This document shows, piece by piece, positions 32,893 through 44,704 of a DNA stretch of 64,000 bases (positions are counted from its first letter, which is position 1; the number at the start of each line of letters is the position of its first letter). The translations under genes were made by a program, and so were the position numbers. The stretch covers positions 55,001 to 119,000 of the forward strand of contig JAQGDQ010000565.1 of the NCBI GenBank assembly GCA_030141605.1, in the 5' to 3' direction. The stretch comes from Tubiluchus corallicola (taxonomy: Eukaryota > Priapulida > Priapulimorpha > Priapulimorphida > Tubiluchidae). Under the pieces are notes generated by a model. The model saw nothing but the letters and a program-made list of their open reading frames with translations, had not been told where the DNA came from and made no database searches.

Positions 32893-33155
32893 GTGGCATC
32901 ACGTGACCAGCTGATGTTCGACCGGCTGACTCAGAAGTAAAGATTGATTATGTAATCCTTATGCACAGAAGCTCACGGCGCATTAGGTAGTCAGACAAAA
33001 GTGTTTTGAGGCCCGCACCTCGGGGGAGATGAGGAACTGACTTGAAGACGGAGGGCTGGCATTACTATCCTCTTATATTTACCGTGTTGCGTTTGATATT
33101 TAATAAATGTGTAGTTTATTAAATAAAGTCTTGATAGTTTGCCATGCCCATCGTG
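32893..33155 (+). repeat. LTR-like retroelement fragment, copy 2
   Basis: Matches 21189-21400: TGTGGCATCACGTGACC, GGCATTACTATC, TTTGATATTTAATAAATGTG and TAGTTTGCCATGCCC. Confidence 0.5.
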
Positions 33156-33750
33156 GCTACCTCACACGCCACGCAATAAACAACAATAATCAGCAAGCAG
33201 CTTTAACCACAAGAATAAATAGACAAATAATCAAATTATTTTACTGTATCTGCCATGTAGCAAAACAGCGTGTACGAACAAAGAGCGTTGGCGCGCCACG
33301 CGGGCAATGCCATTGGTCATTACACGTGACCTTGCTTAAACTCGTAAAGCCATGTTACGTAGAGCTTGTTAAGCTAAACAGACGTCTCTTTTCTAGGAGC
33401 AGTAACCCCGTGAATCCAACTGGTAAGACAAAACATTGTAGGAAGCCGTACGCAGCCATACGCAGCCAACAACCAGGCCCAGCTACGAACTTCAGCCCAA
33501 ATACTCACTGTTCAGCTGTTCAACTTTCTGCTTTGCCAAAACCATTGTCCTCATTTCGCAGCAGAATGTCATTTTTTTGCTTTAGGATAATAGCAGACGG
33601 GAAATAAGACGTTGGGTTGTATTTCCGAAGAAACCGAGCTTTCTTACAAAACGTTCTTAGCTGTTGCACAACTGTTTACGTACTGTCGGATATTAAAGGT
33701 TGATGATCTCGTGACTTACAATGTTTGTATCTTTATGTATAAAACACACA
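33155..33750 (+). other. open frame without recognised homology
   Basis: An open frame of 166 codons spans 33107-33607. It starts within the LTR-like fragment, has no domain I know and no clear codon bias. I do not call it a gene. Confidence 0.4.
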
Positions 33751-33755
33751 GTAGA

Positions 33756-34548
<793 letters not shown>

Positions 34549-34559
34549 TCGAACGTTCG

Positions 34560-35030
34560 ATTCTCACTCCTAAAAGATAAAATTAATTATTCTTTCAAGG
34601 CTGTGTTGTCGTATCAGTAGCACTTCTCAATGCCTGCCGTGCGGTGCGTCACGCGAATGTTTTTTCTTTGACGCGCAAGCTGTAAAGTTTGTTTCGTAAC
34701 AGTCTCTGTGCCTTCCCAACGACCTCCACTGCCAGAACACCTAATTGCCTTTAACAAGAATAAACTCTGACTGACTTGGAAGTGTCATGCAGCTGGCGAC
34801 AAGATGTCCATGTGGAAAATGCAACAAGATGGGAGACAGAAATAGCAAAGAGCAGAAGAGAAAGAGCAAAACAAGGATTTAAGGTCGAGTCAAGTCAAGT
34901 TTGGGTTTAATATAATATAGTGAAGTGAAGTTAATGAGTGATTTGACATGAGACGAGGTAAAATAGATTAATTAAGGAAACTAATTAAGGTAGGGATGAG
35001 TTAAAAGGCAAGAAACCACTTCACAAGGAA
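34560..35030. other. no gene recognised
   Basis: Nothing assigned. Confidence 0.5.
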
Positions 35031-35885
35031 GCTTAAAAAATTCGTCTTGAAATTCGACATCACTTACACGTGGCCTTATTGCACACAGAGCTTCCATTAG
35101 CAGTAACGCTGTATAAAACGTAAATCTAAACTCGTGTGCCATGACCTTTATACACAACCATGCTAATGATAAGTCGTTTGCAACAAGTTTAGATAACATT
35201 GTGTAAAGTTTGAAAAAATAATCAGAGCATTTGTGGTGCACACGGTGCACACGTCACTAACTAAGCCTAAATTACTTTATATCGTCAAGAAAATCAACAA
35301 TGTGTTTTTTTTGGTGAATCACTGGTGCATACTGGGATTGTGACGCAGTTGGCGGGATCATTGTCGAGAATATAAATTCCGCTTTATTCATATGGGCTTC
35401 AATCCAGCTCAGGCCTTTAGCTAGGACAATTTCTAGAGAAAGATATGTTTTGTTTAGTTTACGGTACGACTTCTTCTTGTACACAATAAAGAATATAGCT
35501 CGCACAATTCTATATCTAAAGATGATTTTCCTTCTACGTATTGGATGTAAAACTTTACAATAAAATGGTCCGAAACCCGGGATTGAACCAAGGACCTTCA
35601 GATCCCAACTGAGACCTAATAACTTGGCATGATTTGCTAACACTTGGACTTTTTCTGGTAAAAATTCAATGAACTCATTTGAGTTAGAAGACCATTCTCT
35701 TAAGTTAAAACCTGGCTGTTGAGAACAGGGTTTTTGCATCGTTATAGAAAGCTATGGCTTCCCTCAAAGTGGGAAGCCACTTTTTAAATTATTAAAAAAT
35801 TTCTTTTCAAATTTCAAATATAAAAGTCATTCAAATAGGTGAGCATTATGCAAAGTAATATAACTTTGTATGGAAAATTCTTTGG
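35030..35885 (+). repeat. rep-1, copy 4, diverged and interrupted
   Basis: 35030-35330 matches copy 5 (AAAAAATTCGTCTTGAAATTC, AACAAGTTTAGATAACATTG, CACGTCACTAACTAAG). 35815-35885 continues the family (AGTAATATAACTTTG then GGAAAATTC). The 480 bases between them are foreign and include the tRNA-like stretch. Confidence 0.6.
35570..35660 (-). repeat. tRNA-derived SINE-like stretch
   Basis: On the minus strand, a box B match GGTTCAATCC lies about 25 bases after a box A-like TAGGTCTCAGTTGGGA and is followed by GGGTTTCGGACCA. The acceptor stem does not pair well over a full cloverleaf, so I do not call a tRNA gene. A tRNA-derived SINE is the likelier reading. Confidence 0.35.
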
Positions 35886-36566
35886 AATCCACTTTTAACT
35901 CTCTTCTCCTCTTCTCCTCTCTTCTCCTCTCTTCTCCTCTCTTCTCTTCTCTTCTCTTCTCTTCTCTTCTCTTCTCTTCTCTTCTCTTCTCTTCTCTTCC
36001 CTTCTCTTCTCTTCTCTTCTCTTCTCTTCTCTTCTCTTCTCTTCTCTTCTCTTCTCTTCTCTTCCCTTTTCTTCTCTTCTCTTCCTTCTCTTCTCTTCCC
36101 TTCTCTTTCTCTTCTCTTCACTTCTCTGCCCTTCTCTTTTCTTCTCTTCTTTTCTCCTTTGCTTTCTCTTCCCTTTTCTTCTCTTCTCTTCTCTTCTCTT
36201 CTCTTCTCTTCTCCTCTCTTCCCTTTTCTTCTCTTCTCTTCTCTTCTCTTCTCTTCTCTTTCCTTCTCTTTTCCTCTCTTCTCTTCTCTTCCCTTTTCTT
36301 CTCTTCTCTTCTCTTCTCTTCTCTTCTCTTCTCCTCTCCTCTCCTCTCCTCTCTTCCTTCTCTTCTCTTCTCTTCTCTTCTCTTCTCTTCTCTTCTCTTC
36401 TCTTCTCTTCTCTTCTCTTCTCTTCTCTTCTCTTCCCTTTTCTTCTTTTCTCTCCTCTTCCCTTTTCTTCTCTTCTCTTCTCTTCTCTTCTCTTCTCTTC
36501 TCTTCTCCTCTCCTCTCTTCTCTTCTCTTCCCTTTTCTTCTCTTTTCCTCTTCTCTTCTCTTTGAA
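35886..36566. repeat. (CTTCT)n pentanucleotide tract, about 680 bp
   Basis: Almost pure pyrimidine on the plus strand, built from TCTTC with CTCCT, CCTTT and CCCTT variants. Purine-pyrimidine tracts of this size can form triplex DNA. The KREE and SSLLF open frames are artefacts. Confidence 0.97.
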
Positions 36567-36569
36567 AGG

Positions 36570-37680
36570 GTAATGTTAAATCAGCTAACATGAAAATTAA
36601 AGAACCTATGGGCGACGAGGAAATAAATTAAACAAAGTGGAAAACGATTAAAGCAAAATGGCCATGTTTATCTTTGAAAAAGCCTACCATTTTCAACAGT
36701 AAGTGAGTCAGTTTAAAGGAAGACAGGATCATTTTTCACATACTACACCATTTTCAAATCCAATAAAAAGAATACATTTTAACACAAGCAATACTGCAAA
36801 AGCATTTCCGACAATTAAATAATAGATTAAAAACTTAATTAACGGCGGGTGAGCACAATTATTGATGACATCACAAATTAACATAATTTTCAACAGCAGA
36901 AATATTTCACGAGCGTGTTGCACGTGTTTGCGAAAACGAAAATTGAAGTACAGTGCTACTGTGAGATATTCAGCTAGGCAAGTTTTAAGATAAAAATTCA
37001 AATTTACCGCTGTGCTCACGCATGAGCTGTCGAACGCGTGTAGTACGTCACAAAGTAGCACATCTGAACTGAGAGGTACAGCACCTGTTTTTTGTGCAAC
37101 GCGTTTCCTAAATGCAGGCGCCAGTGCCCGTCTAACTAGCGAATGGCGAAATGCATGTAACAGAGAAGAACTAATGGCGCGAACGGGAAATTAGGTTTGT
37201 GTGACAATAATTTTGAAAAAATAGTATATTTACTTTCAATATTTTAAAGTGTAGATTGTTTTGACCCGAGATTAGGTTAAGTTTTGCATTAATCAACTCC
37301 TATTAATCAATAACCTATCAAATTCCAAATAAACAAGCTTAGTAAACAAGATACAATTAGATATACAAACAAGTAAAAAGAAAACGAGCAACAAACAAAT
37401 AAAATAAATACGATGTTTGTTCAGACAAAGTATAATTACTTTTGAACAGACGACAAGACATTAAATTACTAAAATACATTAATTTTATATACAAGTGAGT
37501 GAGTGATTTTAATGAATGGAAGATGCAGCAGCACAAATTTGAATGTCTGTGAAACAATGAAGATGAGATTTCCTGAAAAAATTTCAATTTTAATAAATAA
37601 ATAAATCTTCTTTTCCAGCTCTTTTACACCCAGTGGCTGTTATAAATCACGAATGTGAAAATAAGAACCGCACGCACCGG
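36570..37680. other. no gene recognised
   Basis: About 1.1 kb with short unconserved open frames. A block around 37000-37190 is richer in GC but shows no domain. Confidence 0.5.
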
Positions 37681-37684
37681 TGTG

Positions 37685-37765
37685 CGGCTTGCATGAAGTG
37701 AAACAATGCCAGTTGTGGTTAGTACCAGGATGGGTGACCATAGAGAAAACTGCTGCCAGCTATTT
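37685..37765 (+). repeat. 5S rRNA-like sequence
   Basis: GAAGTGAAACAATGCCAG followed by GTGGTTAGTACCAGGATGGG and TGACCA follows the 3' half of 5S rRNA (GAAGTTAAGC then GGTTAGTACTTGGATGGG and TGACC) over about 45 bases. The rest of the gene is absent or diverged, so this is a fragment or 5S-derived SINE. Confidence 0.6.
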
Positions 37766-37794
37766 ACTTCAGCACGTACGCAAATTCGAATGCG

Positions 37795-38110
37795 TTCAGG
37801 TAAAAACACTTCTGACAGTCCAGTGCCTCACCTAAGGGGATAATGATAATGACTTTGATAATGATCTTCAGGTAAAAAGACTTCTGACAGTCCAGTGCCT
37901 CACCTAAGGGGATAATGATAATGATAATGATTTTGATAATGATCTTCAGGTAAAAACACTTCTGACTATCCAGTGCCTCACCTAAAGGGATAATGATAAT
38001 GATAACGACTTTGATAATGATCTTCAGGTAAAAACACTTCTGACAGTCCAGTGCCTCACCTAAGGGGATAATGATAATGATAATGATAATGATTTTGATA
38101 ATGATCTGGT
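37795..38110. repeat. 71-78-bp tandem array, four units
   Basis: CAGGTAAAAA starts units at about 37798, 37869, 37947 and 38025. Each unit has TCCAGTGCCTCACCTAA followed by a GATAAT tract of varying length. Confidence 0.88.
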
Positions 38111-38411
38111 CCGGTACCACCACAAGCAACGGCGTTAAGCTACTCCTTCCACTGAGTGCAATGGATCCTGTCTTGCTGGAATCAAAAGCTGTATAACAAA
38201 ACATGATAAAAGCAAAACTAGATGCTTATAGTGTAGATCTAAATAACACTGACGATTAGTAATGGGGAAATAAACAAAAATCGACTTGAGTTCATAAATG
38301 CAGTTAAATATGGCATTAGTGAGAAAAAAAGCCAAAATATCGTGGCTTAGAACAGCTGCTTGTAGTTATTATCTCATGACTAGATGCACAAACAACAACT
38401 GTTGACCATGT
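38110..38411 (-). other. 3' flank of the TRIM gene
   Basis: Expected 3' UTR. No canonical AATAAA is visible on the minus strand here. No other feature. Confidence 0.4.
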
Positions 38412-40022
38412 TTATGCTGCCTGCTGACTGCGCAGCATTGTGGCAGCAGAAGGGGTAGCTTGCAGTGGCCCTGGTGTGGACGGTGGCGTGCTTACCGGAG
38501 TCCCTTGCGTGGGCGTGCTATTAGGAGTGTCTGGCTTGCGTTTGCGTTGACACAGGGTCAGTTCTGTTTGCGTCGCCCTAACAAAGCGAGCTGGACGTTT
38601 TGTCTCAGCTGCCTCGGGGAGGGAATCTGTTTGCGTTTGGGAATCTTTGCCCGTGTCCTTCTTTGGTTTGTAGAAAAATGTCACCTCTTCTGCCTCTGAT
38701 TCGGAGTCTGAATCGTCTGAACCACGTTTCCCTTTGCGACGCCCCTCTTTTTTCACGGGACCGCTTCTGTCCGTTTGACTTTCGTGTTCCAGGTTTTTTA
38801 CTTCATCCGTGTTTGTACATGCTTCGCGTTTTTCCACATGGTGTCTTCTGACTGCATAATCTGGATGTCCATGATCAGAGCTGATGGACGGTGACTGAGC
38901 ATCGCTACTCACGCTGCTCCTCTCGTCATCTTCTCTCTGCTGTGCTTCTTCTGGAAGCTGAAAGCGCACCACGCGGCCGCTGGAATCTTCCAGATATCCA
39001 AGCGTAACCGACCCTTGAACGAAAAACGGCTGCTTGTCGGAGGTGCTGGGAGGAGCATCAACAATCAATCCTGTAAACATTGACAGCTTTTCGTTCAGTT
39101 GTCGCTTCAACAGGAGAAACTCGATTTCCTTCCCCTTTATGACCAACTCTGCGAGGTTCAAAGTGCTCTGGAGGCTGTCCATGACTTCCCGCATCTCGTT
39201 CTTGTTCTCCAGGAACTTTCCCGTTTCTTCCCCGAACATTTCGTGCAACTGCTGTACCAAGTTTTTCTCCTGGAGACGTATGGAACCAGTGAACTGTTGC
39301 GCCACGTCGTGTATTTCCTGTTCCACTTCTCCGATCACCTTCTCCACCGATCTTATCATCTCCAGACCTTTCTTTAGATCGTCGGCTTTGGTCTTACACT
39401 GTTCCAGCATGTCGTTAATTCTGCTTCTGTGCTTGTTGACGCCGTCCTTGAAGCTGACGATTTCGTGGTCTGCGTGTTCCTCGAACGTGCACAGCACGCA
39501 GATGCAACTCTCGCAAGGTTCGCAGAAGAATCGGACCACCTCGTCCTCGTGTTGCTTGCAAATGATCTCTTTCTCCGTCTCTATGTCGTACACTGAATGG
39601 TTCTTGGTGACGGATGTGTTCTTGTGTTTGTCCACACACGACTGACACAAGATCTTCGAGCATTCAACGCATTTTCCCTTCGCTTCGGTAGTAGTCTTGT
39701 GTAACATTTTACAAATTTCACAACACGGTTTATCCGTATCGCGTTGCCGTTGCACCATCTCCGTTAGACTGGACACGAGGAAATTGTCCGGTAAACGTCG
39801 GATGCCTCCAAGCGGAAGCTGCGTGGGCTTCCGACACACGGGGCAGTTGAATTCCGTGAAATTTCCATACTTAAACGTCCTGACCCCGTCCAGGTGACCT
39901 TCGAGGCACTTTTCACAGAACGTGTGAAGACACGCCAAACTTTTTGGCTTTTCGAATGCCTCGAAGCACACTTTGCACGTTAAAAACTCGCTGTCGATCT
40001 CTTGCACTAAGTTCTTGGCCAT
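38412..40022 (-). CDS. TRIM protein: RING, two B-boxes, coiled coil, acidic tail
   Basis: 536 residues from ATG at 40022; the frame is open to 40190, but the 56 extra codons lack homology and a splice-acceptor-like TCTTCTTAATCAG precedes the ATG, so I choose MAKNLVQEID. Probable E3 ubiquitin ligase. RING C3HC4 at 16-63 (CKVC, CLHTFCEKC, CPVC). B-box 1 at about 101-142 (CEICKML, CVECSKILC). B-box 2 at about 155-192 (CKQHEDE, CEPC, CVLC, HADHE). Coiled coil at about 195-335. No B30.2, NHL or filamin domain follows; instead a low-complexity, charged tail has ACTNTDE, ESQTDR, SQTQTDS and RATQTELT. Such TQT-type sites resemble dynein light chain LC8 anchors. The coding region is uninterrupted, and a long GAT microsatellite lies 340 bp upstream. 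The family and RING assignment are secure; substrate and role are unknown. Confidence 0.93.
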   Translation of the reverse strand: MAKNLVQEIDSEFLTCKVCFEAFEKPKSLACLHTFCEKCLEGHLDGVRTFKYGNFTEFNCPVCRKPTQLPLGGIRRLPDNFLVSSLTEMVQRQRDTDKPCCEICKMLHKTTTEAKGKCVECSKILCQSCVDKHKNTSVTKNHSVYDIETEKEIICKQHEDEVVRFFCEPCESCICVLCTFEEHADHEIVSFKDGVNKHRSRINDMLEQCKTKADDLKKGLEMIRSVEKVIGEVEQEIHDVAQQFTGSIRLQEKNLVQQLHEMFGEETGKFLENKNEMREVMDSLQSTLNLAELVIKGKEIEFLLLKRQLNEKLSMFTGLIVDAPPSTSDKQPFFVQGSVTLGYLEDSSGRVVRFQLPEEAQQREDDERSSVSSDAQSPSISSDHGHPDYAVRRHHVEKREACTNTDEVKNLEHESQTDRSGPVKKEGRRKGKRGSDDSDSESEAEEVTFFYKPKKDTGKDSQTQTDSLPEAAETKRPARFVRATQTELTLCQRKRKPDTPNSTPTQGTPVSTPPSTPGPLQATPSAATMLRSQQAA

Positions 40023-40360
40023 GTTGGCGCTAAGTTTCTTTGCGCTGATTAAGAAGAAGATGCGCCTAGGAAGCTGCGGATGCCGGTTTGTTTGAGTCTG
40101 CTGTCCTGGTTGAAGCGCACGCACTGTCCGATGGATGGTTTGCGTTTCGAAGTTTATCCAAACATCGGAACTGAAAATAGAAACGAACAAATCGTGCTTT
40201 AGTTTCCTTTCTGACGAGATGTTTATACAAACGTGGGTCTAGTTATAGTTTAAAGCTTATAACTTGTAACAACCTGCGGGCTTCTCTAAACAAAATTACA
40301 TAATAATATATTGGAATTTTGTCATACTGGTGATTCAGATAGTAGTACCAATGGAACGAC
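40023..40360 (-). promoter_or_regulatory. 5' flank of the TRIM gene
   Basis: Two acceptor-like sites on the minus strand (CTATTTTCAG near 40170 and TTAATCAG near 40050) suggest a 5' UTR intron. No core promoter can be assigned with confidence. Confidence 0.3.
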
Positions 40361-40684
40361 GGCGAAGAGGATGGTGATGATGATGACGATGATGATAACG
40401 GTGATGATGGCGATGACGATGATGATGGTAATATGATGATGATGACGATGATGATGATGATGATGATGATGATGACGATGACGATGATGATAACAGTAAT
40501 GATAACGGTGATGATGGCGATGACAATGATGATGGTGATGATGATGATGATGAGGAGGAGGAGGATGACGATGATGATGGTAATATGATGATGATGACGA
40601 TGATGATGATGATGACGATGATGATGATGACGATGATGATAACAGTAATGATGACGGTGATGATGGCGATGACGATGATGATGG

Positions 40685-40756
<72 letters not shown>

Positions 40757-40925
40757 GGATGATGATGACGATGATGATAACGGCGATGATGGGGATGACG
40801 ATGATGATGTTAATATGATGATGATGACGATGACGATGATGATGATGATGACGCTGATGATAACAGTAATGATGACGATGATGATGGCGATGACGATGAT
40901 GATGGTAATACGATGATGATGACGA
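40360..40925. repeat. (GAT)n-rich microsatellite
   Basis: Imperfect GATGATGATG/GACGATGATG with a repeated larger motif (GATAACAGTAATGA) near 40490, 40640 and 40860. Open frames are artefacts. Confidence 0.95.
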
Positions 40926-40929
40926 TAAT

Positions 40930-41795
40930 AACAGTATACTTGTTACAGGTCTACCCTAACCTAAATACTTTAACCTAAACAAACGTGAACAGTAAACCTC
41001 AATTTCGTAATAATGTAATTTAAACTCAACAAGGGTAAATCAAACAACAGATTCGGATTTCTTATTTGTGTGTTACATTCAAGTTTCAATAAGATAAACA
41101 ACTGCACATTGGAAATTGAAAGCAACGTAGTATTTGTTTGTTTGTTTGTTTATTTGTTTGTTTCAAATTCATAATAAGAAATAAGATCATTAAATGAATA
41201 TCGAAGCTGCCTAAGAAGTCTAGAGAAAAACTGGAAATTATGGCTTCATGCAAGCCGCCACTGTTCCTCAACCACATGTATCAAAACTTTACAGCTTCCA
41301 TGATTCAAACTCGCTCAACATGCAGACGTGTTCAACGTGTCAGATTACAAAAACAAAGAACAATTTTCCGCATTTTCTTTTTGAACTGTTTATGATGTCT
41401 TGTGTTATTATGTCAGCGTCATAGTGGCACAGTTCGACGAAATGTCCCAAAAGCAATTCTTCTTTCTTCTTCTTCGTTCTTCTTCTTTTTCTTCTGCCAA
41501 CAAGTCTCGAAAAGCGCGCACTCTCAATAAAAATGATATTATAAACGTTCTCTGATTGAACCTGAAAACCTTTGTCCAAGCTTCGAAGATTTTCATCAAC
41601 CAAAAAACTACTTTCCTCGGAAATCGTACACAGGAAAACATTTTACTAACGCTACAGGTAAATCCTGTTCATTAAAGGAAAACCGGATGATTGTGTCAAC
41701 ACGAGTTCAGAATAAAGAATGCTGTAAAAGAGTGAAAACTACAAAAGCTTATTTTAAATCAAAGCTTAGATTAAATAATAATTACCTCGGATACT
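40930..41795. other. no gene recognised
   Basis: Contains a short (TTTG)n tract at 41132-41165 and a CTTCTT-rich patch near 41460-41495. Nothing coding recognised. Confidence 0.5.
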
Positions 41796-42235
41796 CAAAT
41801 TTCGTTAAACTTTCAAAGCCACGCGCGACTCAGTGAATCTAATAAGATTCGCAGCGGCGCCTTTTTGTCACATTCGTATGGCCGACAAATAAAAGGCGGT
41901 GCCATGATAACCATGATCATGAAATGCAGTGTTAGTTTCTGACGTCATATGATGTAGAGCCCATTTTTCGTAACATCATGCGTTTAAGCAGTACTGTAAC
42001 ACTTGTGCTTGTGCTATGCAAATGTGCTTGATGCACAAGGGAAGACGCCTGCCATTGCACAAACTGTAGTTAGTTTCTGACGTAAGCAATAACTGTGTTC
42101 GGTTGCCATTAATTAACTTTCTAAGCTAATTATTCAAATACAAGAAACAATTGCTAACTTTTATAGATAAGAAAATGTAAATTCTGGACAGTAAATTAAA
42201 ATGAGATTGAGTCTAAACAATCATCCCGTTTCCGT
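41795..42235 (-). repeat. rep-3, copy 2
   Basis: Reverse complement of 26900-27315. Differences are scattered, so the copies are old. Confidence 0.75.
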
Positions 42236-42239
42236 CCCG

Positions 42240-42690
42240 CCTGCTAGCAGCTGTTGTACATTTTGAAATGGGGCTTCATTCATCACTTGCATTACTTGAC
42301 TAAACTGTCTTTCAGCAACTGCAGAAATCGTAGGGAAACCACAAACTTCGCTGATGCTGTGCAAATTTGAGTTTCCAAAATTCTGCAAGATTCAAGTTGT
42401 TTCGTCGGGCAAAGTTTTTTTATCAGCGAAATCTAATTTTTCACGAAAAACGAATTCTGCTTTTTCTTACGTGCAGTTGAACTTACGAGTTGAACAACTT
42501 TAGTTAAATTATGTCAAATGCACGAAACAGCCAGCTTCTATGAATCACCTTGTTTATTGAGTAACGATCTATTGAAGCCATTATCAAACTATAAATGAAG
42601 CCAAAAATAAGAATGAATAATTCATTAATGATACAAAGGTACAAGACAACAGATTAGAATTTAACTTATCAAAACAGGCTAGGTTGTAAC
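42240..42690. other. no gene recognised
   Basis: Nothing assigned apart from the start of the element below. Confidence 0.5.
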
Positions 42691-42694
42691 AGAA

Positions 42695-42810
42695 GTCTCT
42701 GCGATTACTGAGTGACGATCGTTTCGGCTTTTGAAGCCATTATCAATTATATATATATATATATATACAAACACCTAAAAATGTCATGAGCCTGTAAGTA
42801 AACTTGTATA
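42695..42810 (-). repeat. retroelement 3' hairpin motif and shared (TA)n block
   Basis: On the minus strand TGATAATGGCT-TCAAA-AGCC is followed by GAAACGATCG, a short hairpin then GAAACG. Next on the plus strand comes a (TA)n tract followed by AACACCTAAAAATGTCATG, which also occurs in POMK-A intron 3 (2818-2840). Confidence 0.5.
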
Positions 42811-42889
42811 CATACATACATACATACATACATCATACATACATACATACATACGTACGTACGTACGTACGCACGCACGCACTCACTCA

Positions 42890-42955
<66 letters not shown>

Positions 42956-42959
42956 AACA

Positions 42960-42991
<32 letters not shown>

Positions 42992-43003
42992 CACACACAC
43001 ACA
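42811..43003. repeat. compound microsatellite (CATA, CGTA, CGCA, CA)
   Basis: Ordered blocks of CATA, CGTA, CGCA, CACT and a long CA run, with a further CGCA block at 42959-42978. Confidence 0.95.
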
Positions 43004-43004
43004 T

Positions 43005-43275
43005 TGTATATGTATATTTAATCTAGTCAAATTTTTAAAGGGCGGAAAATTATTAAGCGAGAAGTTACGTATATATTGTATATTTGAAAATATTTTGGTC
43101 AATAAATCTACTACTACTAATCTACTTAAGGTGACCAAAGTTTGTGACCTAGACGTATGACTTCAGGATCTTTTACCCAATATTAAAGATACAGTACCTT
43201 CCTCAGAATCAACACCACAGTTAAAAGCTAATATAGGACTTTAAAAGCCGACGCACTGCGCTAACGAATAACAGC
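43005..43275. other. no gene recognised
   Basis: Nothing assigned. Confidence 0.5.
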
Positions 43276-43279
43276 CGAA

Positions 43280-44223
43280 TTCGGTGGCGGCTCGTGTACA
43301 GAGGTGCAGTGCAACTTCAGCACCCCCTATTTTCGCTCAATAATATTCAATACGATGAGTCTTTTTTCCTTAGTTCTTTGTTTATAATTGTTTGGAACCA
43401 GAGCACGTCTGAGCTCAGCTAGAAAAAGTACTGTCGCTCACACAGATTGTTTTCAGTTGTCACGCGCTTACCGTGAATGGATCAAGCTTGAACTGCGACA
43501 AATTTGACTATTAGTAAGCAAAAGATATTTTTTGTTTAGGATTTTATTTAAGTTAATATATAAATTTTCGTATGTTTCTTTGTTTAAAATTACAACATAA
43601 AACTACATGTGTTTGTTTCGTTTTACACAACATAAATAAATGTGACGGGAACACAAAAGAATTTCCTTCATAGCATATGGTGTTCTCAGAAATCTTTATT
43701 TCTGTATATAAAAAAATGAAAATAATAAAATTGACTGTTTTCACTGCTTACAAATGTATAATGATCTATTTATTATAACTTAAGACAATAAAAGTAAATA
43801 TTACTCACATCGTGCGACTATAACAACTTAATACATCCTTGGAACGTCATACTGGTTTACAGCAAATCTGGCAGAGACGCTACAAATAATTACTTGAAAA
43901 TTTATCTAAAAATTATTTAACGTTTACTGAGGCTTCCGTAAGCGTGTTTAGTGAGGCTCAACCTAATTTGCAACTTCACAGGTAAAATTGCAGGTAAGTT
44001 CACATAGGTGCTGCCACCTACATGTTAAAACCAGAAACGTTTTTATTGCGGTTCAACCTAATTTACAACTTCACAGGTAAAATTGCAGGTAAGTTCACAT
44101 AGGTGCTGCCACCTACACGTTAAGGCCAGAAACTGACCTTAACAATATCAAAACAATGGCTAAAAAATTTCTGAAGCAGCAACCCCCCCCCCCCCCAGTA
44201 ATTTTAGCTACGATCCGCCACTG
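43280..44223. mobile_element. hAT-like non-autonomous element, long copy
   Basis: Left end GGTGGCGGCTCG, right end CGATCCGCCACTG. Flanks CAGCCGAA (43272-43279) and CAGCCGAT (44224-44231) differ at one base, consistent with an 8-bp target-site duplication. It shares its ends and the TTCGCTCAATAATATTCAAT-type interior with 25024-25421 and has about 550 extra bases in the right half, including a duplicated block (CAGGTAAGTTCACATAGGTG near 43991 and 44086) and a run of C at 44184-44197. Confidence 0.72.
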
Positions 44224-44231
44224 CAGCCGAT

Positions 44232-44700
44232 ACAAAAAGCAAATCCAACCGGCGCGCAACAGATGTCCCTTTCTGCGTCTGTGTTCTTTTCTGTAGCGCA
44301 GGGTCTCCCGACAAACTGCTTACAATCTGACATGATCGTGAGCACATAGGAAGCCATTTTCTACACGTGTAGGAAGCCATTTTATACACGTGTTTGCCAT
44401 TAACGCTGTCGAACGTCTGTCTCTGCTGGTGCCAACGTCTAGATCATTTTCCTCAGCATCCAAAACTGCTAATTAGAAGAGGAATCATTACGCGTCTAAG
44501 CAACTCGGCTAAGTCTTCGTGGTTCTTCACGCCCCACTGCGTCTTGCTAGTAAAAACACGTGAAGCTGTGCGGCGGAGACGGTTGTTTGTGTAAGACGAT
44601 TCCCTGGCGCAGCATAGACAGCTGAGACGATAAAGAGTTAAAAGAGTTTGCACTTTGCGAGATTCTCATAGAACTATCAAGCACAAGAAAACCCTCGACT
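44232..44700. other. no gene recognised
   Basis: Two close copies of AGGAAGCCATTTTNTACACG (44348 and 44370). Short open frames on both strands without known motifs. Confidence 0.45.
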
Positions 44701-44704
44701 TACA

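Noticed and set aside
33107-33607. 166-codon plus-strand frame
   Set aside because: Starts inside an LTR-like fragment and shows no domain or conservation.
35570-35660. tRNA gene on the minus strand
   Set aside because: Box B is good, but the acceptor stem and D arm do not form a full cloverleaf.
35870-36591. Long SSLLF and KREE frames on both strands
   Set aside because: Pentanucleotide satellite; open in several frames at once.
37685-37765. Functional 5S rRNA gene
   Set aside because: Only about 45 bases align; the 5' half and terminal stem are missing.
38460-39645. Plus-strand frames across the TRIM gene (up to 203 codons)
   Set aside because: Antisense shadows of the TRIM coding sequence.
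40023-40190. 56-codon N-terminal extension of the TRIM frame
   Set aside because: No homology, basic and Gln-rich text just upstream of a normal TRIM start, and an acceptor-like site precedes the ATG.
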